A DNA stretch of 64,000 nucleotides from Nocardioides marinus (GCF_013408145.1 NZ_JACBZI010000001.1:1967501-2031500), one strand, 5' to 3'. Positions 1 through 8,603 are shown, counted from the first letter of the stretch. Notes: a model not told the origin generated them from the sequence alone. A program made the numbers and translations.

Positions 1-1500
1 CCGACGGTCCTCCGGGCCGCTGCGGCACGCTTCGGCGACCACCCGGCGTACGTCGAGGGCGGCACGTCGCTCTCCTACACCGACCTGCTCGACCGGGTCC
101 GACGGACCGCGGCGGGATTCCGCGACCGCGGGCTCGAGCCGGGTGGCCGGGTCGTGGTCTGGGGCCCGAACAGCATCGACTGGGTCGTCGCCGCCCTCGC
201 CACGTCGTACGCCGGCGGCGTGCTCGTCCCGGTCAACTCGCGCTACACCGGCACCGAGGTCGCGGCGCTGGTCGACCGCACCCACGCGGTCCTGGTCGTC
301 GTCGCCGACGGCTTCCTCGGGCGCACCCAGGTCGCCGACCTCCGCGCGGCCAGTCCGCTCAGCTCGGTGCGCGAGGTGGTCGACCTGGCGCACCTCCACA
401 CCGTGGAGGCCGACCCCGACGACACCCTGGACCGACTGGCGGAGAGCGTCGCGGCCGACGACGTGGCCGACATCCTGTTCACCTCCGGCACCACCGGCCA
501 GCCCAAGGGCGCCATGTCCGCCCATCGCCAGAGCATCGGCGTGGCGCGGGCGTGGGCCGAGCTCGGCGGGGTCCGCCGGGACGACCGCTACCTCGTGGTC
601 AACCCGTTCTTCCACTCCTTCGGCTACAAGATCGGCATCCTCGTCGGCCTGCTCACGGGCGCGACCCTCTACCCGATGGCGACCTTCGACCTCGACGAGA
701 CGATGCGCCTGATCGAGGACGAGCGCATCACCGTGCTCCCGGGCGCGCCGACGATCTACCAGTCCCTGCTCGCCGACCCCGGCCGCGAGCAGCGCGACCT
801 CTCCAGCCTCCGCCTCGCCGTGACCGGGGCCGCCGTGGTGCCGGTGGTCCTCATCGAGCGGATGCGGGCCGCCGCGCCCGAGGGGCTGGGCGTCGACCAG
901 GTCGTGACGGCGTTCGGCATGACCGAGGCGGTCGTGGTGACGATGGCGCGCGAGGGTGACCCCGCCGACCTGGTGGCCAGCACCTGCGGCAGGGCGATCC
1001 CGGGGATGGAGACGCGCATCCTGGAGCCCGGCGAGGACGGCAGCGGCGAGCTGCTAGTCCGTGGGGAGTTCGTGATGCTGGGCTATCTCGACGACCCCGA
1101 GGCGACCGCCGAGGCCATCGACGAGGACGGTTGGCTGCACACCGGTGACGTGGGTGTGCTCGACGTGGCCGGCAACCTCCGGATCACCGACCGGCTCAAG
1201 GACATGTACATCTCCGGCGGGTTCAACGTGTACCCCGCGGAGGTCGAGCAGTCGCTGATGCGCCTCGACGGGCTCGCGGACGTCGCCGTTGTCGGCGTGC
1301 CCGACGAGCGGATGGGCGAGGTCGGCAAGGCGTTCGTCGTCCGCGCCGACTCCCCCGCCGGCGAGTCACTGACCGCCGACGACGTGATCGCGTTCGCCAG
1401 GGAGCACCTGGCGAACTTCAAGGTGCCGCGACAGGTGGAGTTCACGGGCGCGCTCCCGCGGAACCTGTCCGGCAAGGTGCTGAAGAAGGATCTGCGCTGA
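1..1500 (+). CDS. fadD3: Acyl-CoA synthetase, FadD3-like (5' end outside window)
   Basis: ATP-dependent acyl-CoA ligase of the ANL superfamily. The reading frame is open to the window edge, so the true start lies upstream; 499 residues are visible, against roughly 500 for FadD3. The AMP-binding motif TSGTTGQPKG begins near visible residue 161, the hinge region GWLHTGD near 377, and the C-terminal catalytic lysine is in NLSGKVLKK. FadD3 activates HIP, the propionate-bearing C/D-ring remnant of steroids, to HIP-CoA in the cytosol. The assignment rests on the downstream genes: fadE31-fadE32-fadE33 follow directly, as in M. tuberculosis. The stop codon overlaps the next ATG by one base (TGATG), so the genes are translationally coupled. 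The exact substrate is inferred. Confidence 0.85.
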   Translation, partial: PTVLRAAAARFGDHPAYVEGGTSLSYTDLLDRVRRTAAGFRDRGLEPGGRVVVWGPNSIDWVVAALATSYAGGVLVPVNSRYTGTEVAALVDRTHAVLVVVADGFLGRTQVADLRAASPLSSVREVVDLAHLHTVEADPDDTLDRLAESVAADDVADILFTSGTTGQPKGAMSAHRQSIGVARAWAELGGVRRDDRYLVVNPFFHSFGYKIGILVGLLTGATLYPMATFDLDETMRLIEDERITVLPGAPTIYQSLLADPGREQRDLSSLRLAVTGAAVVPVVLIERMRAAAPEGLGVDQVVTAFGMTEAVVVTMAREGDPADLVASTCGRAIPGMETRILEPGEDGSGELLVRGEFVMLGYLDDPEATAEAIDEDGWLHTGDVGVLDVAGNLRITDRLKDMYISGGFNVYPAEVEQSLMRLDGLADVAVVGVPDERMGEVGKAFVVRADSPAGESLTADDVIAFAREHLANFKVPRQVEFTGALPRNLSGKVLKKDLR

Positions 1501-2747
1501 TGGACCTGACCCTGTCCGAGACCGAGCTGGCCTTCCAGGCCGAGGCACGGGAGTGGCTGGCGGCGAACGTGCCGGCCGAGCCGCTGCCGTCGATGGACAC
1601 CCCCGAGGGGTGGGTCCTGCACCAGGAGTGGGAGAAGCGGCTCGCCGACGCCCGCTACTCCGTCGTCTCCTGGCCGCGGGAGTTCGGCGGGCGCGAGGCC
1701 TCGCTGGTGGAGTGGGTCGTCTTCGAGGAGGAGTACTACCACGCCGGTGCGCCCGGTCGCGTCTCCCAGAACGGCATCTTCCTGCTCGCGCCGATCATCT
1801 TCGAGCACGGCACCCCCGAGCAGCAGCAGCGCTTCCTGCCCTCGATGGCCACCGGCGAGCGGATCTGGGCGCAGTGCTGGTCCGAGCCGGAGGCCGGCTC
1901 CGACCTGGCCTCGCTCCGCTCGACCGCCCGGCGCGACGACGAGCGCGGCGGGTGGGTCCTCAACGGCCAGAAGACCTGGTCGTCGCGCGCCGCACTGGCC
2001 CACTGGGGCTTCGGGCTCTTCCGGTCCGACCCGCAGGCGCAGAAGCACGCGGGGCTGACCTACTTCCTCTTCCCGCTGGACGCCGAGGGCATCACGGTGC
2101 GCCCGATCGCCCAGCTCGACGGCGAGGCCGGTTTCGCCGAGGTCTTCTTCGAGGACGTCTTCGTCCCCGACGCCGACGTCCTCGGTGGCGTCGGTGACGG
2201 GTGGCGGGTCGCGATGAGCACCGCCGGCAACGAGCGCGGCCTCTCGCTGCGCTCCCCCGGCCGCTTCACCGCCGCCGTGGACCGCCTCATCGACCTGCAC
2301 AACGCCGGTGGTCGAGCAGCGACGAGCGCCAGCGAGGAGCGGGCCACCCCCGGTGGTCGAGCAGCGACGAGCGCCAGCGAGGAGCGGGCGTCGAGACCCC
2401 GGGGGCAGGTCACCGACCGCGTCGTCGACGCGTGGGTGCGGGCGCAGGCCTACCGCCTCTACACCTGGGGCACCGTCACCCGGCTCGCCGCCGGGGGCGA
2501 CATGGGTGCCGCGGGCTCGGTCAACAAGGTGTGGTGGTCCGAGCTCGACGTGGCCCTGCACGAGACCGCGCTCGACATCCTCGGCGCCGAGGCGGAGGTC
2601 GAGTCGCCCTGGCTCGACGGCTACACCTTCTCGCTGTCCGGCCCGATCTACGCCGGCACCAACGAGATCCAGCGCAACATCGTGGCGGAGCGGATCCTGG
2701 GCCTTCCCCGCGAGCCCAAGGGCCAGCCGAAGGAGGCAGCCAAGTGA
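1500..2747 (+). CDS. fadE31: Acyl-CoA dehydrogenase, FadE31-like, with in-frame repeat insertion
   Basis: FAD-dependent acyl-CoA dehydrogenase, 415 aa, whereas FadE31 is about 377 aa. It shows the usual ACAD features: FAD/substrate stretch WAQCWSEPEAGSDL, NGQKTWSS, and a C-terminal end SGPIYAGTNEIQRNI. FadE31 is known to form heteromers with FadE32 and FadE33, which follow here, in desaturation of steroid C/D-ring CoA thioesters. The extra length is mostly a duplicated peptide (GGRAATSASEERATP then GGRAATSASEERASRP) at residues about 270-300. It falls between two predicted helices, just before a conserved segment starting QVTDRVVDAW. The peptide is encoded by a repeat element also present in kstD. 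The frame stays open, so the protein is probably made. Confidence 0.85.
   Translation: MDLTLSETELAFQAEAREWLAANVPAEPLPSMDTPEGWVLHQEWEKRLADARYSVVSWPREFGGREASLVEWVVFEEEYYHAGAPGRVSQNGIFLLAPIIFEHGTPEQQQRFLPSMATGERIWAQCWSEPEAGSDLASLRSTARRDDERGGWVLNGQKTWSSRAALAHWGFGLFRSDPQAQKHAGLTYFLFPLDAEGITVRPIAQLDGEAGFAEVFFEDVFVPDADVLGGVGDGWRVAMSTAGNERGLSLRSPGRFTAAVDRLIDLHNAGGRAATSASEERATPGGRAATSASEERASRPRGQVTDRVVDAWVRAQAYRLYTWGTVTRLAAGGDMGAAGSVNKVWWSELDVALHETALDILGAEAEVESPWLDGYTFSLSGPIYAGTNEIQRNIVAERILGLPREPKGQPKEAAK
2307..2398. repeat. Two in-frame copies of a 47-bp palindromic-ended repeat
   Basis: Copy A starts at 2307 and matches for its first 38-39 bases before diverging. Copy B (2352-2398) is full length, from GGTGGTCGA to TCGAGACC. 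The ends are an imperfect inverted repeat. The copies are offset by 45 bp, so both are read as the same 15-16 residue peptide inside fadE31. The full copy contains no stop codon in any of the six frames. A third copy lies at 13294-13340 in kstD. Confidence 0.9.
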
Positions 2748-3616
2748 GGTTCGAGCTCGACGAGGACCAGCGCGACTTCGCCGCCGCCCTGGAGTCCCTG
2801 CTCTCCGGCGCCGGCACGGTGGCCGCCGCCCGAGCGTGGGCCGACGGCGACCACGCGCCGGGCCTGGGCCTGTGGAAGCGGCTGGCCGACCTCGGGGTCC
2901 TGTCGCTGGCCACCGAGGCCTCGCCGGTCGAGGTCGCGATCGCGCTCGAGGCGCTGGGACGGCACGCCGTCCCCGGCCCGTGGGTGGAGTCGGCGGCGTA
3001 CCTGCCGATCGCGCTCGGCCGCGAGGTCGAGGGCGTGGCCACGGTCGCGCTGCCGCCGCACGTGCCGTTCGCCCTGGACGCCGATGTCGCCGACGAGGTG
3101 TACGTCGGAGCGACGCCCGCCACGCGTGTCGGTGAGCAGGTCACGTCCGTGGACCGGACGCGACGGCTCTTCCGTGTCGAGGGCACCGGTGAGCCGCACC
3201 GGGAGGCGATCGACCTGGCCGTCCTGGCCACCGCCGCCCAGCTGCTCGGCGCCGGCGAGCGGGTGCTCGCCGACTCGGTCGAGTACGTCAAGCAGCGCAC
3301 CCAGTTCGGTCGCCCGATCGGCTCCTACCAGGCGATCAAGCACGCGCTCGCCGACGTGCGCATCGCGCTCGACTTCGCCCGCCCGCTGGTCCTCGGAGCA
3401 GCGCTGGACGAGATCGACGTCTCCGCGGCCAAGCTGGCGGCCGGGGACGCGGCGTACCTCGCCTCCCGGGTCGGTCTGCAGGTGCACGGCGCCATCGGCT
3501 ACACCGCCGAGTTCGACCTGTCGGTGTGGCTGACCAAGATCCGCGCCCTGGTCACCGCCTGGGGCACGCCCGACTTCCACCGCGGCCGGCTGGCTCAGCA
3601 GCTGGGCCTGGACTGA
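2744..3616 (+). CDS. fadE32: Acyl-CoA dehydrogenase subunit, FadE32-like
   Basis: Short acyl-CoA dehydrogenase of 290 aa with an N-terminal helical domain and the C-terminal ACAD helical domain (YVKQRTQFGRPIGSYQAIKH near residues 180-200, then LQVHGAIGYTAEFDL). FadE32 in M. tuberculosis is about 319 aa and pairs with FadE31. I chose the GTG start that overlaps the fadE31 stop (GTGA) because AAGGAGG lies 8 nt upstream. A longer open frame upstream overlaps fadE31 and was not used. Predicted role: desaturation in HIP-CoA breakdown, as the partner of the neighbouring ACADs. Its separate identity from FadE33 rests on order and size. Confidence 0.8.
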   Translation: MRFELDEDQRDFAAALESLLSGAGTVAAARAWADGDHAPGLGLWKRLADLGVLSLATEASPVEVAIALEALGRHAVPGPWVESAAYLPIALGREVEGVATVALPPHVPFALDADVADEVYVGATPATRVGEQVTSVDRTRRLFRVEGTGEPHREAIDLAVLATAAQLLGAGERVLADSVEYVKQRTQFGRPIGSYQAIKHALADVRIALDFARPLVLGAALDEIDVSAAKLAAGDAAYLASRVGLQVHGAIGYTAEFDLSVWLTKIRALVTAWGTPDFHRGRLAQQLGLD

Positions 3617-3624
3617 GGACGACG

Positions 3625-4629
3625 ATGGACCTCTCCCTCTCCGAGGAGCAGACCGAGCTGGTCGCGACCGTGCGGTCGCTGCTGGCCAAGCGCAGCGACA
3701 GCGCCGCGGTGCGGGCCGCGATCGCCTCCGACGCCGGCGTCGACGCCGGGCTGTGGCAGGTGCTGTGCGAGCAGATCGGGGTGGCCTCGCTGGCCGTCCC
3801 CGAGGAGCACGACGGCGTGGGTGCCTCGCTCGTGGAGTCGGTGCTCGTCCTGGAGGAGCTCGGCCGCGCCCTGGCGCCCGTGCCCGCCCTGTCGTCGCTG
3901 GTGACCGCCGAAGCGGTCCTGGCCGGTGCCGACACCGACGCCACGGCGCGCCTGCTCCCCCGGCTGGCCGCCGGCGAGGTCGGGGCCTTCGCCGTGCTGG
4001 CGGGAGGCGAGGCGACGGCCGTCCTCGACGCCGACCTGGCCGACGTGCTGGTGGTGGCCGACGGTGAGCACCTCTACGAGGTCGATCCGACATCCGCGGA
4101 GGTCTCGTGGACCCCGTCGATGGACCAGACCCTGCGCCTGGGCAGGCTCCGCGTCGACGTCTCCACCGCGACCCGGATCGGCTCGGCCGCGCCGGCCGTC
4201 GAGCGCGCCTCGCTGGTCGGTGCCCTCGGGGCTGTCGCCCTGTCGGTCGGCTGTGCCCAGCGCGGCCTGGACATGACGGTGGCCTACGCCAAGGACCGTG
4301 TGCAGTTCGGTCGCCCCATCGGCTCCTTCCAGGCGCTCAAGCACCGGATGGCCGACATGCTGGTGCTGCTGGAGATGTCGCGCTCGGCCTCGTGGGCCGC
4401 GGCGTACGCCGTCGCCTCCGGCGCCCCCGACGCGCCTGCGCTGGTGCACGCGGCGAAGTCGTACGTCGGTGACGCCCTGGCCCAGGTGGCCGCTGAGACG
4501 GTGCAGATCCACGGCGGGATCGCGATCACCTGGGAGCACGACGCCCACCTGGTGTTCAAGCGGGCGCACGCGCTGGGCCAGCTCTTCGGTGCGCCGCACG
4601 TGCACCGCGCAGCGCTCACCCTGCCCTGA
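3625..4629 (+). CDS. fadE33: Acyl-CoA dehydrogenase subunit, FadE33-like
   Basis: ACAD family protein of 334 aa starting MDLSLSEEQTEL, 8 nt after fadE32. It has the conserved AYAKDRVQFGRPIGSFQALKH segment near residues 220-240 and the C-terminal VQIHGGIAITWEHD motif. FadE33 forms a heteromeric dehydrogenase with FadE31 in steroid C/D-ring catabolism. It is the last gene of the fadD3 operon in this window; the next convincing gene on this strand begins more than 100 nt later. Order and lengths match Rv3561-Rv3564. Confidence 0.8.
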   Translation: MDLSLSEEQTELVATVRSLLAKRSDSAAVRAAIASDAGVDAGLWQVLCEQIGVASLAVPEEHDGVGASLVESVLVLEELGRALAPVPALSSLVTAEAVLAGADTDATARLLPRLAAGEVGAFAVLAGGEATAVLDADLADVLVVADGEHLYEVDPTSAEVSWTPSMDQTLRLGRLRVDVSTATRIGSAAPAVERASLVGALGAVALSVGCAQRGLDMTVAYAKDRVQFGRPIGSFQALKHRMADMLVLLEMSRSASWAAAYAVASGAPDAPALVHAAKSYVGDALAQVAAETVQIHGGIAITWEHDAHLVFKRAHALGQLFGAPHVHRAALTLP

Positions 4630-4731
4630 GCGTCGTCCCGGTCGCCACCGTCCGCGGCGTCCCACGACGGGGTCACCGACCCGTTGCCGAACGGTGTCCC
4701 CGGTGAGGACCGGGCGTGGGTGCGGCGGGCC

Positions 4732-4860
4732 TAGCGTCGAGTCATGAACACGACCTCCAGCACCACGACCAGCAGCGCCACCTCGTCGCCCGCGGGCACC
4801 GAGGTGCGACCCGTCGCCGGGATCGGCATGGTCGCGAACCCGCGACGCACCCGCGTCTGA
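4732..4860 (+). CDS. Possible 38-residue leaderless peptide (CDS 4744-4860)
   Basis: The feature covers a -10 box TAGCGT (4732-4737), 6 nt of spacer, and an ATG at 4744 opening a 38-codon frame rich in Thr and Ser at the start and ending ANPRRTRV. This is the same promoter-to-start geometry as many real genes in the window. I do not recognise the peptide. It lies alone between the converging fadE33 and hsaB genes. It could be a small protein, a leader, or chance. Confidence 0.35.
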
Positions 4861-4885
4861 CCCCGCGCGATCTGAGCCCGCGCGT

Positions 4886-4949
4886 CAGTCCACGGCCGGG
4901 TCAGTCCACGGCCGGGTCAGTCCACGGCCGGGTCAGTCGACTGCCGGCT
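4886..4949. repeat. 16-bp tandem repeat over the hsaB stop codon
   Basis: Three exact copies of CAGTCCACGGCCGGGT (4886-4933) are followed by a diverged copy (4934-4949) that contains the last codons and stop of hsaB. Read on the minus strand, each unit repeats a ...PAVD-stop context. The array therefore looks like duplication of the 3' end of hsaB. The unit is not a multiple of three and lies outside the coding frame. Confidence 0.85.
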
Positions 4950-5568
4950 CCGTCGTCGCGTAGCGGCCACGGAAGAACAGCAGCGGGTCGTCCACGTCGC
5001 CGACCTCCAGACCGAGCACCCGGCCGATGACGACGTAGTGGTCACCGGCCTCGTGGACGGCGTGGATGCTGCACTCCAGGTGCGCGATCGTGCCGCGCAG
5101 CAGCGGGGTGCCGGTCGCCGGAGCCGGCGTCCAGTCCACGCCCGCGAACTTGTCCGCGCCCCGGCTGGCCATCTGGTTGGACAGCCACGCCTGGTCCTCG
5201 GCGAGGATGTTGACGCAGAACTTCCCGGACCGCTGGATCAACGGCCAGGCCCGTGAGGTCTTCGCGGGGATGAACATCACCAGCGGCGGGTCCAGCGACA
5301 CGCTGGAGAAGGACTGGCAGGTCATGCCGACCGGCTCGCCACCGCTCATGGTGGTCACGACCGTGACGCCCGAGGCGAACTGCGAGAGCACGTCGCGGAA
5401 GCGCCGCGCGGCCGAGACAGCCTCCTCGTCGTCGGCCGGGACCTCGACCTCCTCGCCGGGGCGCAGGTCGAAGATCGAGTCGCCGAGCCAGGACTCGATG
5501 AGCTCCGGGCTCGGCCAGGTGGCGCGCGCGTCGGTCCGCATCCCGTCAGGGACATCGTCGTGCGTCAT
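4933..5568 (-). CDS. hsaB: Flavin reductase, HsaB (3-HSA hydroxylase reductase component)
   Basis: NAD(P)H:flavin reductase of 211 aa that supplies reduced flavin to HsaA. The flavin reductase-like domain starts near residue 48 (RRFRDVLSQFASGVTVVTT), with SFSSVSLDPPLVMF and SGKFCVNIL typical of the HpaC/HsaB family. The N-terminal ~45 residues are acidic and longer than in the M. tuberculosis protein (187 aa). The start is the ATG preceded by TAGGGT and a 7-nt spacer, so it probably has its own leaderless promoter although it follows hsaC by 47 nt. The last codons lie in a 16-bp tandem repeat. Confidence 0.88.
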   Translation of the reverse strand: MTHDDVPDGMRTDARATWPSPELIESWLGDSIFDLRPGEEVEVPADDEEAVSAARRFRDVLSQFASGVTVVTTMSGGEPVGMTCQSFSSVSLDPPLVMFIPAKTSRAWPLIQRSGKFCVNILAEDQAWLSNQMASRGADKFAGVDWTPAPATGTPLLRGTIAHLECSIHAVHEAGDHYVVIGRVLGLEVGDVDDPLLFFRGRYATTEPAVD

Positions 5569-5575
5569 GCGAGCC

Positions 5576-5581
5576 ACCCTA
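5576..5581 (-). promoter_or_regulatory. Leaderless -10 box for hsaB
   Basis: TAGGGT on the minus strand, 7 nt before the hsaB ATG, which places transcription initiation at or next to the start codon. No convincing -35 is visible. It implies hsaB can be transcribed apart from hsaA-hsaD-hsaC. Confidence 0.5.
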
Positions 5582-5615
5582 GGGACCTCCATGCCTTCGA
5601 GCACGTCGGGCCCGC

Positions 5616-6515
5616 CTACTGCCCGCCGCCGAAGTCGTGACCCCAGTACGAGACCGCCGTGGACTCCCGGGCGACCCAGGTGCGGTCCTCCACGCGCAGC
5701 CCGTCGGTGCCGAACTCGACGTCGAAGCCCGCCGGGCTCTTGACGTAGAAGGAGACCATCTCGTCGTTCATGTGCCGACCGAGCGTCGCCGACAGCGGGG
5801 CCTTGTGCTTGCGCACCCGCTCCAGGGCGCGCCCCACGTCGTCGAGCTCGTCGACCTCCAGCATGATGTGGACGCACTTGCTGGCGTTGGGCATCGGCAG
5901 GAAGGCCAGCGAGTGGTGCCGCGGGTTGACCCCAAGGAAGCGCAGCCAGACCTTGGAGCCCGGCTCCTTGCCGACGAACTCGCCGGGCATGCTCATCGAG
6001 TCGCGCAGCCGGAAGCCCAGCACGTCGTCGTAGAAGCGCAGCGCCTCGACGTCGTCGGTGACCGGGAGCACGACGTGGCCCATGCCCTGGTCGCCGGTGA
6101 CGAACCTGGCGGCGTACGGCGTGACGATCGGGCGGGACTCGTAGGTGATCCCGTGGAAGATCTCGAAGACGTTGTCGAAGGGGTCGCTGAACCGGATCAT
6201 CTCCTGGACCCGGCGCTCGTCGAGCTCCTCCTTGGTGGCCTCGGTGAACGCGACACCGGCCTTCTGCAGGTGCTCGCGCACCTCCTGCAGGGCGCGGTGG
6301 TCGGCGACCTCCCAGCCGACGCAGTCGAGCTGGTCGACCTCACCGGGCACGACGACCAGACGGGCCGAGACCTCGTCGATGCGCCAGTACTGGTGGTCGG
6401 GGTGGGGGCCGCGCCCCTCGGCCAGGCCGAGGACCTTGCCGGCGAAGGTGCGCCACTGCTCCGGGTCGGTGCTGGAGACCCGGACGTAGCCCATGGACCT
6501 GATGTCGATCGTCAT
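5616..6515 (-). CDS. hsaC: Extradiol dioxygenase HsaC (3,4-DHSA 4,5-dioxygenase)
   Basis: Type I extradiol ring-cleavage dioxygenase, 299 aa against about 300 for known HsaC. It cleaves the catecholic 3,4-DHSA produced by HsaA/HsaB. The expected Fe(II) ligands are visible: His147 (GMGHVVL), His216 (CVHIMLEV) and Glu267 (GFDVEFG), in two vicinal-oxygen-chelate domains. Start MTIDIRSMGYVRV; a longer upstream frame overlaps hsaD and was rejected. It lies 1 nt after the hsaD stop, so hsaD and hsaC are coupled. Order hsaA-hsaD-hsaC-hsaB is the same as in M. tuberculosis. Confidence 0.93.
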   Translation of the reverse strand: MTIDIRSMGYVRVSSTDPEQWRTFAGKVLGLAEGRGPHPDHQYWRIDEVSARLVVVPGEVDQLDCVGWEVADHRALQEVREHLQKAGVAFTEATKEELDERRVQEMIRFSDPFDNVFEIFHGITYESRPIVTPYAARFVTGDQGMGHVVLPVTDDVEALRFYDDVLGFRLRDSMSMPGEFVGKEPGSKVWLRFLGVNPRHHSLAFLPMPNASKCVHIMLEVDELDDVGRALERVRKHKAPLSATLGRHMNDEMVSFYVKSPAGFDVEFGTDGLRVEDRTWVARESTAVSYWGHDFGGGQ

Positions 6516-6516
6516 G

Positions 6517-7416
6517 TCAGCGCTTCCGTTCGACGTGGCGGGCGAGGAAGGCCGTGGCCACCTCGCAGAACTCCTCGGCGGCCTCGATCTGGGCCCAGTG
6601 GCCGCAGTTCGGGAAGACGTGGAGCTGGGCCTTCGGGATGAGCTTGAGGGCGGCCATCGCACCGTCGAGCGGGTTGACCCGGTCCTCGCGGCCCCAGGTG
6701 AGCAGCGTGTGCTTGCGCAGCCGGTGCGCCTCGCGCCAGAGCATGCCGTCCTCGGCGGTCTCGGGGTTCCAGAAGGACATCCCCATCGAGCGCATGGCGT
6801 CCTGGGCGCCCGGCGCGGTGGCGTCGGCGAAACGGGCCTCGACCAGCTCGTCGGTCACCAGCGACTGGTCGACCACCATCGTCGAGATGAACGCGCGGAG
6901 CGTCTCGCGCGACGGGTTCGCACCGAAGTCCATGAGCCGCTGGACACCCTCGGTGGGGTCGGCGTGGAAGAGGTTCAGCGACAGGCCACCGGGGCCCATC
7001 ATGATCAGCCGCCCGACCCGGTCGGGGTGCGAGAGCGCCAGGCGCATCGCCGTACCGCCGCCCAGGCTGTTGCCGAGCAGGTGCACCCGCTCGATGCCCA
7101 GCTGGTCGAGCAGGGCGACCACGGCGTCGGAGGCGAACCGGTAGTAGTTGCCCACCACCGACGGCTTGTCGGAGGCCCCGAAGCCCGGCTGGTCGACCAG
7201 GATCGTGCGGAACTCCTCGGCGAAGCCGGGCAGCGCCGGCCCGAAGTTCGACCACGACGAGGCGCCCGGCCCGCCGCCGTGGAGCATGACCAGCGGCAGC
7301 CGCTCGGACTTCTCCTCGGCGCGACTGTCGGCCTCGTAGTAGGCCAGGTCGATCTCGCCGGCCGCCTCGGTCCTGACCCGGACGAAGGCCTGGGCGTCCT
7401 GCTTGGTCATCGTCAC
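6517..7416 (-). CDS. hsaD: Meta-cleavage product hydrolase HsaD
   Basis: Alpha/beta hydrolase of 299 aa that hydrolyses the C-C bond of the HsaC product 4,9-DSHA, giving the C6 hydroxyhexadienoate and DOHNAA. The catalytic triad fits the MCP hydrolase family: Ser117 in GNSLGG, Asp245 in GREDRV and His273 in CGHW; the oxyanion segment HGGGPGASSW is at 46-55. Starts MTMTKQDAQ, 2 nt after hsaA. Part of the four-gene hsaADCB unit. Confidence 0.93.
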   Translation of the reverse strand: MTMTKQDAQAFVRVRTEAAGEIDLAYYEADSRAEEKSERLPLVMLHGGGPGASSWSNFGPALPGFAEEFRTILVDQPGFGASDKPSVVGNYYRFASDAVVALLDQLGIERVHLLGNSLGGGTAMRLALSHPDRVGRLIMMGPGGLSLNLFHADPTEGVQRLMDFGANPSRETLRAFISTMVVDQSLVTDELVEARFADATAPGAQDAMRSMGMSFWNPETAEDGMLWREAHRLRKHTLLTWGREDRVNPLDGAMAALKLIPKAQLHVFPNCGHWAQIEAAEEFCEVATAFLARHVERKR

Positions 7417-7418
7417 GC

Positions 7419-8585
7419 TCAGTACATCCCCGGGTCGATCTTGTGGCCGAACTCGTGCGCGCCGAACATCTGCAGCGCCCGCTCGGGGTCGTTGGCGGCG
7501 TGGACGCGGCCCGCGTGGGCGTCGCGCCAGGCCCGCTGCAGGTAGGTGCCCTTGGTCAGGGCCCGACCACCGGAGGCCTCGAACAGCGCGTCGATGGCGT
7601 CGATGGCGCGCTGGGAGCCCAGGACCTGGTCACGCCGGACCTTCAGCCGCGTCTTGAGCGGGATCTTCTCGCCCTTGGCGACGTAGTCCTGCTCCTCACG
7701 GATGTTGTTGACCAGCAGCGCCCAGGCGGCGTCGATCTCGCTGGAGGCCCGCGCGATGCGCACGGCCGAGAACGGGTCGAGGCTGGCCTTCTCGCCGAGG
7801 TAGGCCGCACGGGTGCGCTTCTGCTGCATCTCCACGTGCTCCTCGTAGGCCCCCATGGCCATCCCGATGATCGGCGTGGTGATGGTGCCGGTGAAGATCG
7901 AGTGGAAGGGCAGCTTGTAGAGGTCGGAGGTGTTCTGCTCCTGACCCGGGCCGCGGCACTGACCGGTCTCGCCCATGGAGAGGGTGAAGGCCTCGGGGAT
8001 GAACACGTCCTCGACCACGATGTCGTTGGAGCCGGTGCCGGCCAGGCCGACCATGTTCCACACGTCGACGATGGTGTACTTCTCGCGCGGGACCATGAAC
8101 GTCTTGAAGTCGACGATCTGCCCCTCCTCGGTGAACACGAGCCCGCCCAGCAGCACCCACGAGCAGTGGTCGCAGCCGGAGGAGAAGCTCCACTTGCCCG
8201 AGAGGATGTAGCCGCCGTCGGTCACCGTCGCCTTGCCGGTCGGGGCGTAGGAGGAGGAGAGCCGGACGTTGGTGTCCTCGCCCCACACCGCCTGCTGCGC
8301 CTCGTCGGCGAACAGGGCGACCTGCCACGGGTGCACCCCCACGACGCTGGAGACCCAGCCGGTGGAGCCGCAGGCCGAGGCGATGTCACGCACGGCGGTG
8401 TAGAAGGCGACGGGGTCGGCCTCGTGGCCGTCGAACCGCTTGGGCTGGAGGAGCTTGAAGAAGCCGGTCTCCTCCAGCTCCTTGATGCTCGCCTCCGGGA
8501 CGACGCGCAGCGCCTCGGTCTCCTCGGCGCGCTCCCTGAAGGTGGGGAGCAGGTCGCGGACGCCGTCGAGAACAGCCTGGGACAT
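7419..8585 (-). CDS. hsaA: 3-HSA hydroxylase oxygenase component HsaA
   Basis: Flavin-dependent two-component monooxygenase of the acyl-CoA dehydrogenase-like fold, 388 aa against 394 in M. tuberculosis. It hydroxylates 3-HSA to 3,4-DHSA using flavin reduced by HsaB. Characteristic stretches are SACGSTGWVSSVVGVHPWQ near residue 70 and GKWSFSSGCDHCSW near 130. The ATG is preceded at 9 nt by ACAGGAG. Two KstR-type operators lie just upstream, so the hsaA promoter is probably steroid-regulated separately from the hsaEGF genes. Confidence 0.93.
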   Translation of the reverse strand: MSQAVLDGVRDLLPTFRERAEETEALRVVPEASIKELEETGFFKLLQPKRFDGHEADPVAFYTAVRDIASACGSTGWVSSVVGVHPWQVALFADEAQQAVWGEDTNVRLSSSYAPTGKATVTDGGYILSGKWSFSSGCDHCSWVLLGGLVFTEEGQIVDFKTFMVPREKYTIVDVWNMVGLAGTGSNDIVVEDVFIPEAFTLSMGETGQCRGPGQEQNTSDLYKLPFHSIFTGTITTPIIGMAMGAYEEHVEMQQKRTRAAYLGEKASLDPFSAVRIARASSEIDAAWALLVNNIREEQDYVAKGEKIPLKTRLKVRRDQVLGSQRAIDAIDALFEASGGRALTKGTYLQRAWRDAHAGRVHAANDPERALQMFGAHEFGHKIDPGMY

Positions 8586-8603
8586 CGCACAAACTCCTGT
8601 CGG

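Noticed and set aside
4630..4932. KstR2 operator for the fadD3 operon
   Set aside because: No match to the AnCAAGnnCTTGnT pattern was seen here; the true operon promoter lies outside the window.
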